From Candidatus Woesearchaeota archaeon (lineage in GTDB: Archaea; Nanobdellota; Nanobdellia; Woesearchaeales; SM23-78), in the NCBI GenBank assembly GCA_016935175.1, contig JAFGRK010000028.1, forward strand, positions 1 through 36,915: a stretch of DNA of 36,915 bases, given 5' to 3'. The translations under genes were made by a program, and so were the position numbers. Positions 7,539 through 15,908 of the stretch are shown here, piece after piece (positions within the stretch are counted from its first letter, which is position 1; each line of letters opens with the position of its first letter). The notes under the pieces are model-generated. The model ran no database searches. It was not told the DNA's origin and saw nothing but the letters and a program-made list of their open reading frames with translations.

Positions 7539-8174
7539 ATGAATGATGACGAGCTTAACAAGAGGATAAAGAAAGGAGCTGTTCTAGCCCAGGTGGCTTT
7601 TGAGATAATAGGCAACCCAAAAGAGCATGTTGCTAAGACCTTGAAGGATTATCTTGAGAAGATAAAAAAAACCCCTGAGCTCATAGTGCTGGATGAGGAG
7701 ATTGGCGAGCCAGAAGCCATCGAAGGAGGGCTTTGGAGCACTTATGCAGACACAGAGATACTCTTTGACAAGCTTGACAAGCTGGTGTGGCTTAGCGTAA
7801 ATTTCATGCCTGCAAGCATAGAGATAACTGCTCCTGAGGATTTTAAGCTTAGTGACAAGGACCTTACTCTCTGGCTTAATGACCTTATATCAAGGCTGCA
7901 TGAGATTGCAATAAGCGTAAGGCAGACCACGACAACTGACGATTTGCTGGTGAAGAGCATGAACGCGCTAATACAGAACTCAGTGCTTCTGGCTGCAGAG
8001 GCATACCATAATCCAAAAGAGATAGCTGAAAAAATAGGAATAAACGAGGAACAATTAAAGCCATTTTTTGAAGGCCTTGTGAAGAACGGAAAGCTTGAGA
8101 AGAAAAAAGAGGAATATTTCAGGAAAGGATTTGTAAAGGGAGTGGGCAAGAGTGGAGCTAAAAAAAGAAATTGA
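7539..8174 (+). CDS. Unknown protein coupled to ScpB
   Basis: 211 aa from the ATG at 7539. A GTG three codons earlier (7530) is the alternative. A TATA-like TTTTATATAT at 7507-7516 fits a leaderless start. The sequence is mainly helical (LIVLDEEIGEPEAIEGGLWS, LVWLSVNFMPASIEITAPED) and ends in a winged-helix-like segment (NPKEIAEKIGINEEQLKPFF) and a basic tail. The scpB start lies inside its last codons, so translation is coupled. That is the place where ScpA kleisin would be expected, but the usual ScpA N-terminus is not recognisable. It may be a very divergent kleisin or an unrelated partner. Confidence 0.7.
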   Translation: MNDDELNKRIKKGAVLAQVAFEIIGNPKEHVAKTLKDYLEKIKKTPELIVLDEEIGEPEAIEGGLWSTYADTEILFDKLDKLVWLSVNFMPASIEITAPEDFKLSDKDLTLWLNDLISRLHEIAISVRQTTTTDDLLVKSMNALIQNSVLLAAEAYHNPKEIAEKIGINEEQLKPFFEGLVKNGKLEKKKEEYFRKGFVKGVGKSGAKKRN

Positions 8175-9090
8175 GTCATTGTTGTTCTCATCTGGCAAGA
8201 TGATGGCAGAGCAGGAGCTGGCAAGCCTCACCAACAAGCCATTAAAAGAGGTTAAGGAAGCCCTTGAGTCCTTGAGGAAAGACTATGAGGAGAGGGACAC
8301 CAGCCTTATGCTAGTGCAGAATGGGGATAACTGGAAGCTCAATGTGCGAGAGAAGTACATTGGCCTTGTGACCAAGGTGGTTGCTGACACAGAATTGCCT
8401 TTCCCAGTGATATCCACTCTCTCAGTCATAGCGCACAAGCACCCTGCTATGCAGGCAGACATCATCAAGACCAGGGGAACCAATGCTTACGAGCACATCG
8501 GTGTTCTGGTTGAGCAAGGCTTTGTTGAGAAGAGAAAAGAAGGCAGGAGCTTCAAGCTAATACTGACGCCGAAGTTCTTTGAATACTTTGATGTGCCTGA
8601 CCATGAAGCAATAAAAGAGAGCTTCAAGGATGTGAAAATGCCTGAGCCCAAGCCAGCTGAACCGCAAGATGGGCAGCAGCCGGAAGAGAGCAAGCTTGGG
8701 AAGCTGGATGTTGTTGATTTGCCTCCTGAAGCAATACAAAAAGAAGAGGAAGAAAGGCAGAAAAAGCTGCTAGGAGACCTGGAAGTGGTGGATGCTCCTG
8801 AACCAAAAGTCAATATTGATAATAATAGGCCTGACCATACCTTCCTAAAGGACATTGATGAGAGGATTGACCAGCTTAGCCAGAGGAATGATGATCTTGA
8901 TGATGATACCTCCTTCAAGAGGCAGGAAGAGCTTGACAAGGAGATCCAGGACATCATGAAAGAGAGCGGGCTTGAGCCAGAGGAAGGCCCTGACAGCTCT
9001 GATAAGAAAAAGGATGTGTTCGGAGAGAAAGAAGAAGAGAAGGAAGGGAAAGAGAATAAGGAAGGCTCTGATGAAGAGAAGAAAGACTAG
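8152..9090 (+). CDS. scpB: Segregation and condensation protein B with long acidic tail
   Basis: 312 aa, GTG start overlapping the previous gene by 23 bases. Residues 1-150 match ScpB: two winged-helix units (ELKKEIESLLFSSGKMMAEQ, KEVKEALESLRKDYEER, LPFPVISTLSVIAHKHPAMQ, DIIKTRGTNAYEHIGVLVEQ). In SMC complexes ScpB dimers bind the kleisin. From about residue 165 the protein is a Lys/Glu/Asp-rich, Pro-containing tail (EEEERQKKLLGDLEVVDAPE, and a lysine/glutamate-rich end). This makes it about 120 residues longer than a typical ScpB, and the tail is probably disordered. No smc or recognisable scpA is in the window. Confidence 0.85.
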   Translation: MELKKEIESLLFSSGKMMAEQELASLTNKPLKEVKEALESLRKDYEERDTSLMLVQNGDNWKLNVREKYIGLVTKVVADTELPFPVISTLSVIAHKHPAMQADIIKTRGTNAYEHIGVLVEQGFVEKRKEGRSFKLILTPKFFEYFDVPDHEAIKESFKDVKMPEPKPAEPQDGQQPEESKLGKLDVVDLPPEAIQKEEEERQKKLLGDLEVVDAPEPKVNIDNNRPDHTFLKDIDERIDQLSQRNDDLDDDTSFKRQEELDKEIQDIMKESGLEPEEGPDSSDKKKDVFGEKEEEKEGKENKEGSDEEKKD

Positions 9091-9109
9091 TGGATATTTC
9101 TGAGATTGA

Positions 9110-9230
9110 TAACAAGGGGGCTAAGCACACGCAGTGCGCGCATGTGTTCCTTCAAAGGAACACTCAAAAATCTTAAAGGTTTTTGTTGCCACCTGTTTTT
9201 CGTTAACTCTTTTGCGCTTCGCGGAAAAGG
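9110..9230 (+). repeat. Hairpin cluster related to the tRNA-Leu array
   Basis: Between scpB and the zinc-ribbon gene lies a series of hairpins: GTGTTCCTT/AAGGAACAC (9 bp, near 9143-9162), then CTCAAAAATC..GGTTTTTGTTGCCAC, then CTTTTGCGC/GCGGAAAAG with one mismatch. The second has the same plan as the units at 2.7-2.9 kb (CTC, AAAA-stem hairpin, TTTTGTTGCC). The GTGTTCCTT..GGAACA stem also occurs in the tRNA-Leu D-loop insert. The stretch 9091-9285 shows no convincing gene. Confidence 0.55.
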
Positions 9231-9232
9231 TC

Positions 9233-9263
9233 ACACTGGACATCCCTGCGTAAGGCTTATAAA
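9233..9263 (+). promoter_or_regulatory. Upstream element plus TATA box shared with the radA operon
   Basis: CACTGGACATCC, then GCGTAAGG, then CTTATAAACCA, ending about 22 bases before the ATG of the zinc-ribbon gene. Nearly the same order (CACTGGACATCC, CGTAGGG, TTTAAACCA) occurs on the minus strand at 19100-19067 before the radA operon. The TATA spacing predicts a leaderless transcript for the zinc-ribbon gene. Confidence 0.55.
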
Positions 9264-9285
9264 CCAATATGGCTTAATCATTTGC

Positions 9286-9438
9286 ATGATGCTAATAGTC
9301 CTTTGCCCAAAGTGTGGCCACCAGCAGAAGACCAATCCCCAGAAGGTAATCTCTGCTGTCAAGACTTGCGTCTACTGCGGACATAGGTTCAAGATTCATT
9401 CTAGCATCAAGAAGAGCAGGGTTGTGAAAAGAGTTTAA
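9286..9438 (+). CDS. Small zinc-ribbon protein
   Basis: 50 aa. Two CxxC knuckles (CPKCGHQ at about 8-14 and CVYCGHRF at about 30-37) define a zinc ribbon, followed by a basic tail (KSRVVKRV) suited to nucleic-acid binding. The start ATG at 9286 (or 9289) is chosen because the TATA box is about 25-30 bases upstream. The in-frame extension back to 9106 would translate the hairpin cluster and is not believed. The family resembles small archaeal zinc-ribbon proteins of unknown role. Confidence 0.7.
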   Translation: MMLIVLCPKCGHQQKTNPQKVISAVKTCVYCGHRFKIHSSIKKSRVVKRV

Positions 9439-9593
9439 GCATGTCTATTTTAGGCAATTTATAAGCCGAAACCAGAACATATTTTCCCTATTGAAAATAA
9501 ACACCTAAAATCACAACACTTATAAAGCCAGAAAAGATACTCTTTATCGACGAGAACACGTCCAAGTTTTAAACCCATTTCAAAGGCATAATC

Positions 9594-12164
9594 ATGACTC
9601 CAACCAAGCCGCAAGGCCAGCCTGAAAAAAAGCAGGAAAAGCCTACTGCTGGCGCTGATGAGAAAATAACAGCCAAGACAGATGAGCAGCTGCAGCAGGA
9701 TGAGAAAAGGATAATCAGGGCTTTGATAGAGAACGAGATGAAGGCTTCTTACATGGACTATGCCATGAGCGTAATCATAGGCAGGGCCTTGCCTGATGCA
9801 AGGGACGGGCTCAAGCCTGTTCACAGGAGAATCCTCTATGCCATGAATGACATAGGGATGAAGTACAATACTCCCTTTAAGAAATGCGCGAGGATTGTAG
9901 GAGAAGTATTGGGTAAGTACCACCCGCACGGGGACATGGCAGTTTATGATGCGCTTGTAAGGATGGCACAGGACTTCTCGCTTCGCTACCCTCTGATAAT
10001 GGGGCAAGGCAATTTTGGATCAGTGGACGGCGACAATGCAGCAGCCATGAGGTATACCGAGGCCAAGCTGGCCAAGATTAGCGATGAGATGCTCTCAGAC
10101 ATTGACAAGGAGACTGTGGATTTCACAGACAATTTTGATGGCAGCCTGCAAGAGCCGTTAGTGCTTCCCAGCAAGTTCCCTAACCTGCTTGTTAATGGCA
10201 GCAGCGGCATTGCTGTAGGCATGGCAACTAACATACCTCCACACAACATAAGCGAAGTATGCCGGGCAGTAATCACAACCATTGACAACCCTGATATTGA
10301 CATCAACCTTCTACTAGGGATAATCCAAGGCCCTGACTTCCCTACCGGCGGCATCATCATAGGCAGGCAAGGCATAATCCAGGCTTATAAGAACGGAAGA
10401 GGGGCCATCCTGGTAAGGGGAAAGATTGAGGAAGAGGAGAAAAAAGACAGGATGAGCCTGATAATCACAGAGCTTCCTTACCAAGTGAACAAGGCGCAGC
10501 TAATAGAGCAGATAGCTGATGCTGTCAATGACAAGACCATCCAAGGCATCTCTGACATCAGGGATGAGAGCGCAAGGCAAGGCATAAGGGTTGTCCTGGA
10601 ATTGAAAAAAGGGGCTAACCCCGAGGTTGTGAAGAACCAGCTGTACAAGCACACCCGAGTACAGGAAAGCTTTGGGGCTATAATGCTGGCATTGGTAAAT
10701 GGCAAGCCAAAAGTAATGGACCTGAAAGAATTGGTTGCGCATTTCATCTCCCACAGGCAAGACGTGGTGAGGAAAAGGACTCAATACGACTTGTCCAAGG
10801 CAGAGGAAAAATCCCACATCCTGAAAGGGTTGCTTGTTGCCCTTGACCACCTGGACGCTGTCATCAAGCTCATCAAGAGCTCAAAAGATCCTGCTGTTGC
10901 CAAGAAGAACCTTATCACTGTCTACAAGCTGAGCGACAAGCAAAGCCAGGCCATACTTGACATGAGGCTGCAGAGGCTCACGAGCCTTGAGCAGAAAAAG
11001 ATACAGCAAGAGCACAAGGAACTGCTTGAGCTGATCAAGAAGCTGAAAGATATCCTTGCTGATGAGAAAAAAATCCTGGCTATAATCAAGGATGAGATGA
11101 AAGAGACAATAGAGAAGTACGGTGATAGCAGAAGGACCATGATTGAGGAGAGCGGCGAGGATGACATTGAGATGGATGACTTGATAAAGCCAGAGGAGAA
11201 CGTTATAACCATCAGCCACGCAGGCTATATCAAGAGGCAGGCAGTTGATGTGTACAAGACCCAGAGGAGGGGAGGTAGGGGAGTTATTGGAGCTACCACC
11301 AAGGAAGAGGACTTTGTAGAGCACATATTCGTAGCCAACACCCGCTCATACCTTTTGGTATTCAGTGACAAGGGAAAAGTTTACTGGCTCAAAGTCTACA
11401 CCATACCTGAAACTGACAGGACCAGCAAAGGAAAGCCCATAGTCAACATCGCAGGCATGGAGCCAGGGGAAAAGATAGAGACAGTCATACCAGTAAGGGA
11501 GTTTGATGACAAGCATTATTTGCTGTTCGCCACTAAGCAAGGCCTAGTCAAGAAGACCAACCTCAATGAGTATAGCAGGCCAAGGAAAGGAGGCATCATA
11601 GCCATAAACCTCAACCAAGGTGATGAAGTCACAGATGTTGTGCTGACAGATGGCCAGCAAAAGATAATGATAGCAAGCCAGGAAGGCAAGGCAGTGAAGT
11701 TCCATGAGAAGGATGTAAGGCCTGTAGGCAGGGGAAGCTTCGGAGTCAGGGGAATAAGGCTTGAGAAAGGGGATGCTGTAGTAGGGATGATAATCACCCA
11801 GGAGAAAGATGCTGTGCTAACCTTGACAGAGAACGGCTATGGCAAAAGGACAAGCGCTGATGAGTACAGGTTCACCAGCAGGGGAGGCAAAGGGGTTATC
11901 AACATCATCTGCAGCCAGAGGAACGGAAAAGTATCTGATGTTAAGGCAGTGACAGACTATGATGAGATAATGATCATATCGCAGAAAGGCATACTCATAA
12001 GGGTGCCTGTTAAGAACATCAGCGTGATAAGCAGGAATACCCAGGGCGTGAGGATAATGAAGCTTGAGTCAGGGGACAAGGTCATGGGCTTTGCCAAGCT
12101 AGAAGCCAATGGCGAGGGTGTAGAATGCGAAAGTAATGCTCCTGCAACTAGCCTTAAGCCCTGA
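9594..12164 (+). CDS. gyrA: DNA gyrase subunit A
   Basis: 856 aa. After a 45-residue Lys/Gln-rich extension comes the winged-helix breakage-reunion domain, with the catalytic tyrosine Y154 in [11 protein letters not shown] long coiled-coil region (about 380-510) and the six-bladed C-terminal DNA-wrapping domain follow, with the gyrase-specific GyrA box QRRGGRG at 557-563. That box distinguishes it from ParC/topo IV. It forms the A2B2 gyrase with GyrB (not in this window) and introduces negative supercoils. The position of E. coli Ser83 is Met ([10 protein letters not shown]), while the Asp87 equivalent is kept. The family is bacterial in origin, so an ancient transfer is likely. A TATA-like TTTTAAAC at 9567-9574 fits a leaderless start. 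Confidence 0.95.
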   Translation: MTPTKPQGQPEKKQEKPTAGADEKITAKTDEQLQQDEKRIIRALIENEMKASYMDYAMSVIIGRALPDARDGLKPVHRRILYAMNDIGMKYNTPFKKCARIVGEVLGKYHPHGDMAVYDALVRMAQDFSLRYPLIMGQGNFGSVDGDNAAAMRYTEAKLAKISDEMLSDIDKETVDFTDNFDGSLQEPLVLPSKFPNLLVNGSSGIAVGMATNIPPHNISEVCRAVITTIDNPDIDINLLLGIIQGPDFPTGGIIIGRQGIIQAYKNGRGAILVRGKIEEEEKKDRMSLIITELPYQVNKAQLIEQIADAVNDKTIQGISDIRDESARQGIRVVLELKKGANPEVVKNQLYKHTRVQESFGAIMLALVNGKPKVMDLKELVAHFISHRQDVVRKRTQYDLSKAEEKSHILKGLLVALDHLDAVIKLIKSSKDPAVAKKNLITVYKLSDKQSQAILDMRLQRLTSLEQKKIQQEHKELLELIKKLKDILADEKKILAIIKDEMKETIEKYGDSRRTMIEESGEDDIEMDDLIKPEENVITISHAGYIKRQAVDVYKTQRRGGRGVIGATTKEEDFVEHIFVANTRSYLLVFSDKGKVYWLKVYTIPETDRTSKGKPIVNIAGMEPGEKIETVIPVREFDDKHYLLFATKQGLVKKTNLNEYSRPRKGGIIAINLNQGDEVTDVVLTDGQQKIMIASQEGKAVKFHEKDVRPVGRGSFGVRGIRLEKGDAVVGMIITQEKDAVLTLTENGYGKRTSADEYRFTSRGGKGVINIICSQRNGKVSDVKAVTDYDEIMIISQKGILIRVPVKNISVISRNTQGVRIMKLESGDKVMGFAKLEANGEGVECESNAPATSLKP

Positions 12165-12252
12165 AAAACATTAAGGCCAAGCACAGGACAGCGACTATAG
12201 CCACTAGCAAAATCAATTCTGGGTGCTGGTGCGGCTTTTTCTTTTGCTCCAT
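12154..12252 (-). CDS. 32-residue single-span membrane microprotein
   Basis: ATG at 12252. The frame reads [20 protein letters not shown], then [12 protein letters not shown], stop. A basic, His-containing head is followed by one 18-20-residue hydrophobic helix, predicted N-in. A TATA-like AAATTTATATAAG lies about 30 bases upstream on the same strand. Its stop lies within the last codons of gyrA on the other strand. No family was recognised. A Sec61-beta-like subunit was considered, but the protein is too short and lacks its motif. Confidence 0.5.
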   Translation of the reverse strand: MEQKKKPHQHPELILLVAIVAVLCLALMFFRA

Positions 12253-12343
12253 TGTTAGGATTGATAATTGGCTTATACTTATATAAATTTTTTGATAGCC
12301 TAAATAGCAAAATTTAAATAACGCTCAATACCAGGGTAATGGT

Positions 12344-12838
12344 ATGAAAAATAGGCTGCATCTAAAGGGCTGGAGCAATGAAGAGATAGCAAATGCAGAG
12401 AGAGCTTTAGCCAAGGCAGAGGCTGCCAAGGATCCCCATCTGCGCAGGCTTGAAAGCAGCATGTTCTGGTTCATACTGTCCATCGGAATACTGGGAACCA
12501 TGCTCTTTGCGCTAGTGCTCATCCCCATACTCCTGGTAAGCAATAATGCCTGGGCATATCTTTTCACAGCTTTCTTTGGCCTGGTGCTAGGCACAATCAT
12601 AGCAGTTACAGTCAAGGACCTGCACTGGTTTGAGCAGCACCACCACGTATCAGTCTCGATGCTAGTGCCTATTGTTGCATTGTTCAATTTTTTCATAATA
12701 GTAAAAAAAGCTAACGAGATGTCCATTGAGTCAGGGATAGGAAGCCTTCATAATCCCCTGGCTGTTGGCACGGTTTATCTTGTTTCATTCGTCATACCTT
12801 ACATAATAATTCTCCAATTAAAGAACAAGGGTAGATGA
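12344..12838 (+). CDS. Hypothetical four-span membrane protein
   Basis: 164 aa. An N-terminal amphipathic segment (WSNEEIANAERALAKAEAA) precedes hydrophobic helices at about 41-65, 69-88, 105-125 and 142-158. HHH at 100-102 lies in a loop between helices 2 and 3. The next gene overlaps by four bases (ATGA), so the two are translationally coupled. A TTTAAATAA box lies about 30 bases before the ATG. Function is not recognised. Confidence 0.7.
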   Translation: MKNRLHLKGWSNEEIANAERALAKAEAAKDPHLRRLESSMFWFILSIGILGTMLFALVLIPILLVSNNAWAYLFTAFFGLVLGTIIAVTVKDLHWFEQHHHVSVSMLVPIVALFNFFIIVKKANEMSIESGIGSLHNPLAVGTVYLVSFVIPYIIILQLKNKGR

Positions 12839-13251
12839 GCATGGACTTAAAGGAATGGGCTGTTCATTACATAAAGCAGATGGATGCTGTGAAAGGCAAC
12901 CTGGTAAGCTACAGGGAAGAAGGAGACAGGGTGCTATGTGATTATAAGGAGGGGAGAAAGGCTTCTTTTATTTGCAATGAGAACCTGGAGCTGGGAAAGC
13001 TGAAGGCATTGAAAGATGATGAATCAGCATATGTTGTGTGCGAGTGCAATGAGCACAACTTCAAGATACTTGCGGACAACTGGGACCTTTTCAAGTCCAA
13101 GCAAAGCCTTGCTTTCATCTTTCTCAACCCTAACATCGCAGAGAAATGGATTATCAAGCCATTCTTCCATGCCAAGATAGCAGACCCGCACACCCTAAAG
13201 CAAGGGCTTAGGACCATGTATGATACTTGCATGGGGACTAGCAAGGATTGA
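12835..13251 (+). CDS. Hypothetical soluble protein coupled to the membrane protein
   Basis: 138 aa, alpha/beta composition without signal peptide or membrane segments (LKEWAVHYIKQMDAVKGNLV, ADNWDLFKSKQSLAFIFLNP, EKWIIKPFFHAKIADPHTLK). Two Cys (VVCEC) lie mid-protein. The ATG overlaps the previous stop as ATGA. It ends 60 bases before radB, which has its own TATA box. No family was recognised. Confidence 0.65.
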   Translation: MSMDLKEWAVHYIKQMDAVKGNLVSYREEGDRVLCDYKEGRKASFICNENLELGKLKALKDDESAYVVCECNEHNFKILADNWDLFKSKQSLAFIFLNPNIAEKWIIKPFFHAKIADPHTLKQGLRTMYDTCMGTSKD

Positions 13252-13311
13252 TAAAATAAGATTTGCCAAAAACAATAAACAATATATAGGGATGTTTTAT
13301 TCTAACCACGC

Positions 13312-13980
13312 ATGGAGACCAAGATTAGCACTGGCACTGCAGCCATGGACTGGCTGCTGGAAGGAGGGTATGATAAAGGCGTCATCACCACCATCTATGG
13401 ACCTGCTGGGAGCGGCAAGAGCAACCTCTGCCTGCTATGCCTTGCCAATAGCGTTAAAGGGCAGAAGATAATATTTGTTGATACAGAAGCTAATTTCTCA
13501 ATGACCAGGTTCAAGCAATTATGCCCTGATTACAAGAAAGCACTGGAAAGGATTCTTTTCCTTAAGCCTACTAATTTTCGTGAGCAGAAAGCCTCTGTTC
13601 AGAAGCTAAAGGAGTTCATCAAGCAGGACATCGGAGCCATCTTTGTTGACAGCATCACCTCGCTCTACAGGGCAGCTATGAATGATGATGACAATAGGGG
13701 CTTGAACAACGCCCTTTCAGCGCAGCTGCACGACCTCCTGGAAATCGCAAGGAAAAAAGACATCCCTGTAATAATGACAGCCCAGGTGTATGCTGATTTT
13801 GAGGAGAAGAACAGCGTAAAGGTGGTTGGCGGCACCATCATCAGGAACATGAGCAAGTGCTTAATTGAGCTCAAGAGCTCTGGCCAGAACAGGATAGCAG
13901 TCATCAAGAAGCACAGGAGCATAGAGGAAGGCAAGAGCATAATGTTCAGGATAATTGATGAAGGCATAAAGGAAGTTTAA
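13312..13980 (+). CDS. radB: RadB, archaeal RecA-family paralogue
   Basis: 222 aa. It is a RecA core without the HhH N-terminal domain of RadA, the mark of RadB. Walker A is GPAGSGKS at 30-37, VDTEANFS follows at about 56-63, Walker B is AIFVDS at about 109-114, and the C-terminal part is GGTIIRNMSKCLIELK. In Euryarchaeota RadB is thought to assist RadA in homologous recombination. A TATA box (AATATATAG, 13281-13289) 25-30 bases before the ATG and the absence of a ribosome site suggest a leaderless mRNA. Confidence 0.9.
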   Translation: METKISTGTAAMDWLLEGGYDKGVITTIYGPAGSGKSNLCLLCLANSVKGQKIIFVDTEANFSMTRFKQLCPDYKKALERILFLKPTNFREQKASVQKLKEFIKQDIGAIFVDSITSLYRAAMNDDDNRGLNNALSAQLHDLLEIARKKDIPVIMTAQVYADFEEKNSVKVVGGTIIRNMSKCLIELKSSGQNRIAVIKKHRSIEEGKSIMFRIIDEGIKEV

Positions 13981-14020
13981 AGGCATTCCTAAGCCCCGCC
14001 GGCGAGGCGCAAATAGTTGT

Positions 14021-14410
14021 CTAAGGCAGCTTCTTTATTTTCATGCATAAAGACAGATTAGATATTACTGGCAAAGCTGCTATGGTGGCCCCTAGGATAA
14101 ATAACAGCATCACGATTAACATGAGAGGGTCGTTTGAAATAAAAGGGAATGAAATGTAAACAATGAGTCCTGTAAAGCATGCTGCAAACAACAGGAATGC
14201 CCAAGAAAGGATTATAACTAATGTTGTCTTTTCATTCTTTATGCGTATTACACTCCTCCTCTGATCAGCAGGGGCTGCATCAAAGCACTGCTTATGCACC
14301 ACAATATAAGGGACTAAATGTCTTCCGATTCCGAAAATAACTATTTGAGCATCATCCTTTGTCTTAATCTCTTTTTTGCAGATATTACACTTAAGCGTCT
14401 TATTTAACAT
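14021..14410 (-). CDS. Zinc-knuckle protein with two membrane spans
   Basis: 129 aa. The N-terminal part has CNICKKEI (Cys 8 and 11) and a later HKQC pair (H39, C42), together a plausible zinc site. Hydrophobic helices at about 65-85 and 93-118 follow, with a short basic tail. TATA-like ATATTTATA (14432-14440) is about 25 bases before the ATG. It faces radB convergently. Function unknown. Confidence 0.65.
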   Translation of the reverse strand: MLNKTLKCNICKKEIKTKDDAQIVIFGIGRHLVPYIVVHKQCFDAAPADQRRSVIRIKNEKTTLVIILSWAFLLFAACFTGLIVYISFPFISNDPLMLIVMLLFILGATIAALPVISNLSLCMKIKKLP

Positions 14411-14540
14411 GAGCTCATGCTATCAATACTCATATTTATATTTTTTCTAATAAGAACAAACCATTTGTGAATGCATTTAATTATTAGATGAAAATGAGGT
14501 AAAAAATAATTTGGCCTCCGGCGGAAAAAAACGCAATGGC

Positions 14541-15143
14541 TTAATCTTCAGCTGCAAAGTCCTCTATGGTGTGCGTGAAGCCGCCCTTGTTGATCATGCC
14601 CCTGTTCTCCATGTAGCCGCGTGTGAGCAGCCAGAACAATAATCCCAGGCTTTTCTTTCCCTTGTTGTTGCAAGGCACCACCAGGTCTATGTTATTGGGC
14701 TGGTTGTTGGTGTCGCAGAGAGCTATGACTGGCACTCCTACCTTGAAGGCATCTTCCACAGCGTTCCTGTCAGGCCAAGGGTCAGTGACTAATATAACCT
14801 TAGTCTCTGTGAACTTCTTGAGCTGGATGTTGGTAAGTATCCCTGGAGGATACCTGCCTGTGTAAGCCTTGGCTCCTGTCAAGCTGCTGAATAGGTTTAC
14901 TGGCTTCCAGCCGTTCTCCCTCCTTGCCACCACCATTATCTCCTCAGGGGCATAGTTGGAGAGGAAGCTTATCAGCACCTTTATCCTGGCATCTATCTGC
15001 TGCACGTTCAGGACTGAGAGCCCGTCTGGCCTGGTCTTATAGATGAAGTTCTCCATGTACTTGGTCTTGAACTTAGTCCCTATGTGTATTCCTGACTTCA
15101 GGTACTCATCATTGGGTATTAATAGCTGTGTTTCTTCTGCCAT
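14541..15143 (-). CDS. rps2: Small ribosomal subunit protein uS2
   Basis: 200 aa, the usual length for archaeal S2. Diagnostic segments are SGIHIGTKFKTKYMENFIYK, GLSVLNVQQIDARI, GRYPPGILTN, VILVTDPWPDRNAVEDAFKV and GVPVIALCDTNNQPNNIDLV. It sits on the back of the small subunit near the mRNA exit. An AGGAGG site lies six bases before the ATG, unlike the leaderless genes around it. A possible micro-ORF and a TATA box at 15311-15319 lie upstream, so the mRNA may have a leader of about 140 bases. Confidence 0.95.
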   Translation of the reverse strand: MAEETQLLIPNDEYLKSGIHIGTKFKTKYMENFIYKTRPDGLSVLNVQQIDARIKVLISFLSNYAPEEIMVVARRENGWKPVNLFSSLTGAKAYTGRYPPGILTNIQLKKFTETKVILVTDPWPDRNAVEDAFKVGVPVIALCDTNNQPNNIDLVVPCNNKGKKSLGLLFWLLTRGYMENRGMINKGGFTHTIEDFAAED

Positions 15144-15170
15144 TTCATATTCCTCCTAATGCTTGCTTCT

Positions 15171-15278
15171 TTATAATCTATTTCTCAACCTTATTGCGAG
15201 TAATGAGATAGAACTCCTTACTGCGCCTATTATCGCCCTTTGCAGTTTTTGCCTTGAGTCCTTTTCAGCTTTCCTCAA
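15171..15278 (-). CDS. Possible basic micro-ORF upstream of rps2
   Basis: 35 codons from a TTG at 15278. The translation starts MRKAEKDSRQKLQRAIIGAV and ends RSSISLLAIRLRNRL. It is strongly basic and amphipathic, and its codon use (AGG, ATA, GCA) resembles neighbouring genes. A TATA-like TTTATAAA at 15311-15318 would place transcription about 10 bases before the TTG. It could be a real small protein, an upstream peptide controlling rps2, or chance. The weak start codon keeps confidence low. Confidence 0.3.
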   Translation of the reverse strand: MRKAEKDSRQKLQRAIIGAVRSSISLLAIRLRNRL

Positions 15279-15321
15279 AGCAGGGCTTTAGAGGTGAAGA
15301 AATGAGGATGGTTTATAAAGG

Positions 15322-15861
15322 TTATGCTGAAAAGCGCTCCTTCACAACCTCATACACAGGCCCTTCTGGAGTCAGTGTGCTCTTGTAAAGCCTGAACTTA
15401 TCTACCAAGAACTCTGCCTTTTCCACTGGCTGTCTTAGCAAGTCATGTATCTTTTTCTTGTCAGAATCATTGGCAATGTACTTGACCCTGGCAAAGGTTA
15501 TGTGGCTCTTGAAGGGGTGATCATCCTTGAAGCTAGGCAAGGCCGCATCTATTTGTTTTTTGAGCTCAAATAGAGGAGCTGCTGGGCTTGCATCCACCCA
15601 GAGCACAGAAATCCTGCTCTCATTAGGGAAAGCTCCTGTCTTGCTGATTGAAATGTTAAAGGGCTGGAATTTTATTTGGCTGAGGGCTCTTGCAATGTCT
15701 TCTGCCTTGTCATCAGCCACTTCTCCTAAGAACTTCATTGTGAGGTGGATGTTCTCCTTGGCAACTGGCTTTACCCCTTTTATGCCTTTCAAGCCTTGCT
15801 TCAGCTTCTCAATGCATTCCTTTGCCTCTTCAGAAAGGTCTATGGCTATGAACAGTCTCAT
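15322..15861 (-). CDS. thpR: RNA 2',3'-cyclic phosphodiesterase (2'-5' RNA ligase family)
   Basis: 179 aa, the typical length. Both catalytic HxTx motifs of the 2H phosphoesterase family are present: HLTM at 39-42 (in NIHLTMKFLGEV) and HITF at 120-123 (in FKSHITFARVK). It begins MRLFIAIDLSEEAKECI, as family members do. The enzyme opens 2',3'-cyclic phosphates on RNA and can join 2'-5' tRNA half-molecules in vitro. It is followed by the rps2 region on the same strand. Confidence 0.92.
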   Translation of the reverse strand: MRLFIAIDLSEEAKECIEKLKQGLKGIKGVKPVAKENIHLTMKFLGEVADDKAEDIARALSQIKFQPFNISISKTGAFPNESRISVLWVDASPAAPLFELKKQIDAALPSFKDDHPFKSHITFARVKYIANDSDKKKIHDLLRQPVEKAEFLVDKFRLYKSTLTPEGPVYEVVKERFSA

Positions 15862-15908
15862 ATTAAAAAAATAGAATAGAAAAAGAAGTTAAAAAGTTTG
15901 CTATTGGC

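Noticed and set aside
7539-8174. Annotation as ScpA from its position before scpB
   Set aside because: The typical ScpA N-terminal sequence was not recognised, so it is kept as unknown with the idea noted.
9106-9285. N-terminal extension of the zinc-ribbon protein
   Set aside because: It would translate the hairpin cluster and the promoter. The TATA box fits the ATG at 9286.
15245-15290. RNase P RNA-like GAGGAAAG in the rps2 upstream region
   Set aside because: Only this short match is present. The other conserved regions and the length of RNase P RNA are missing.
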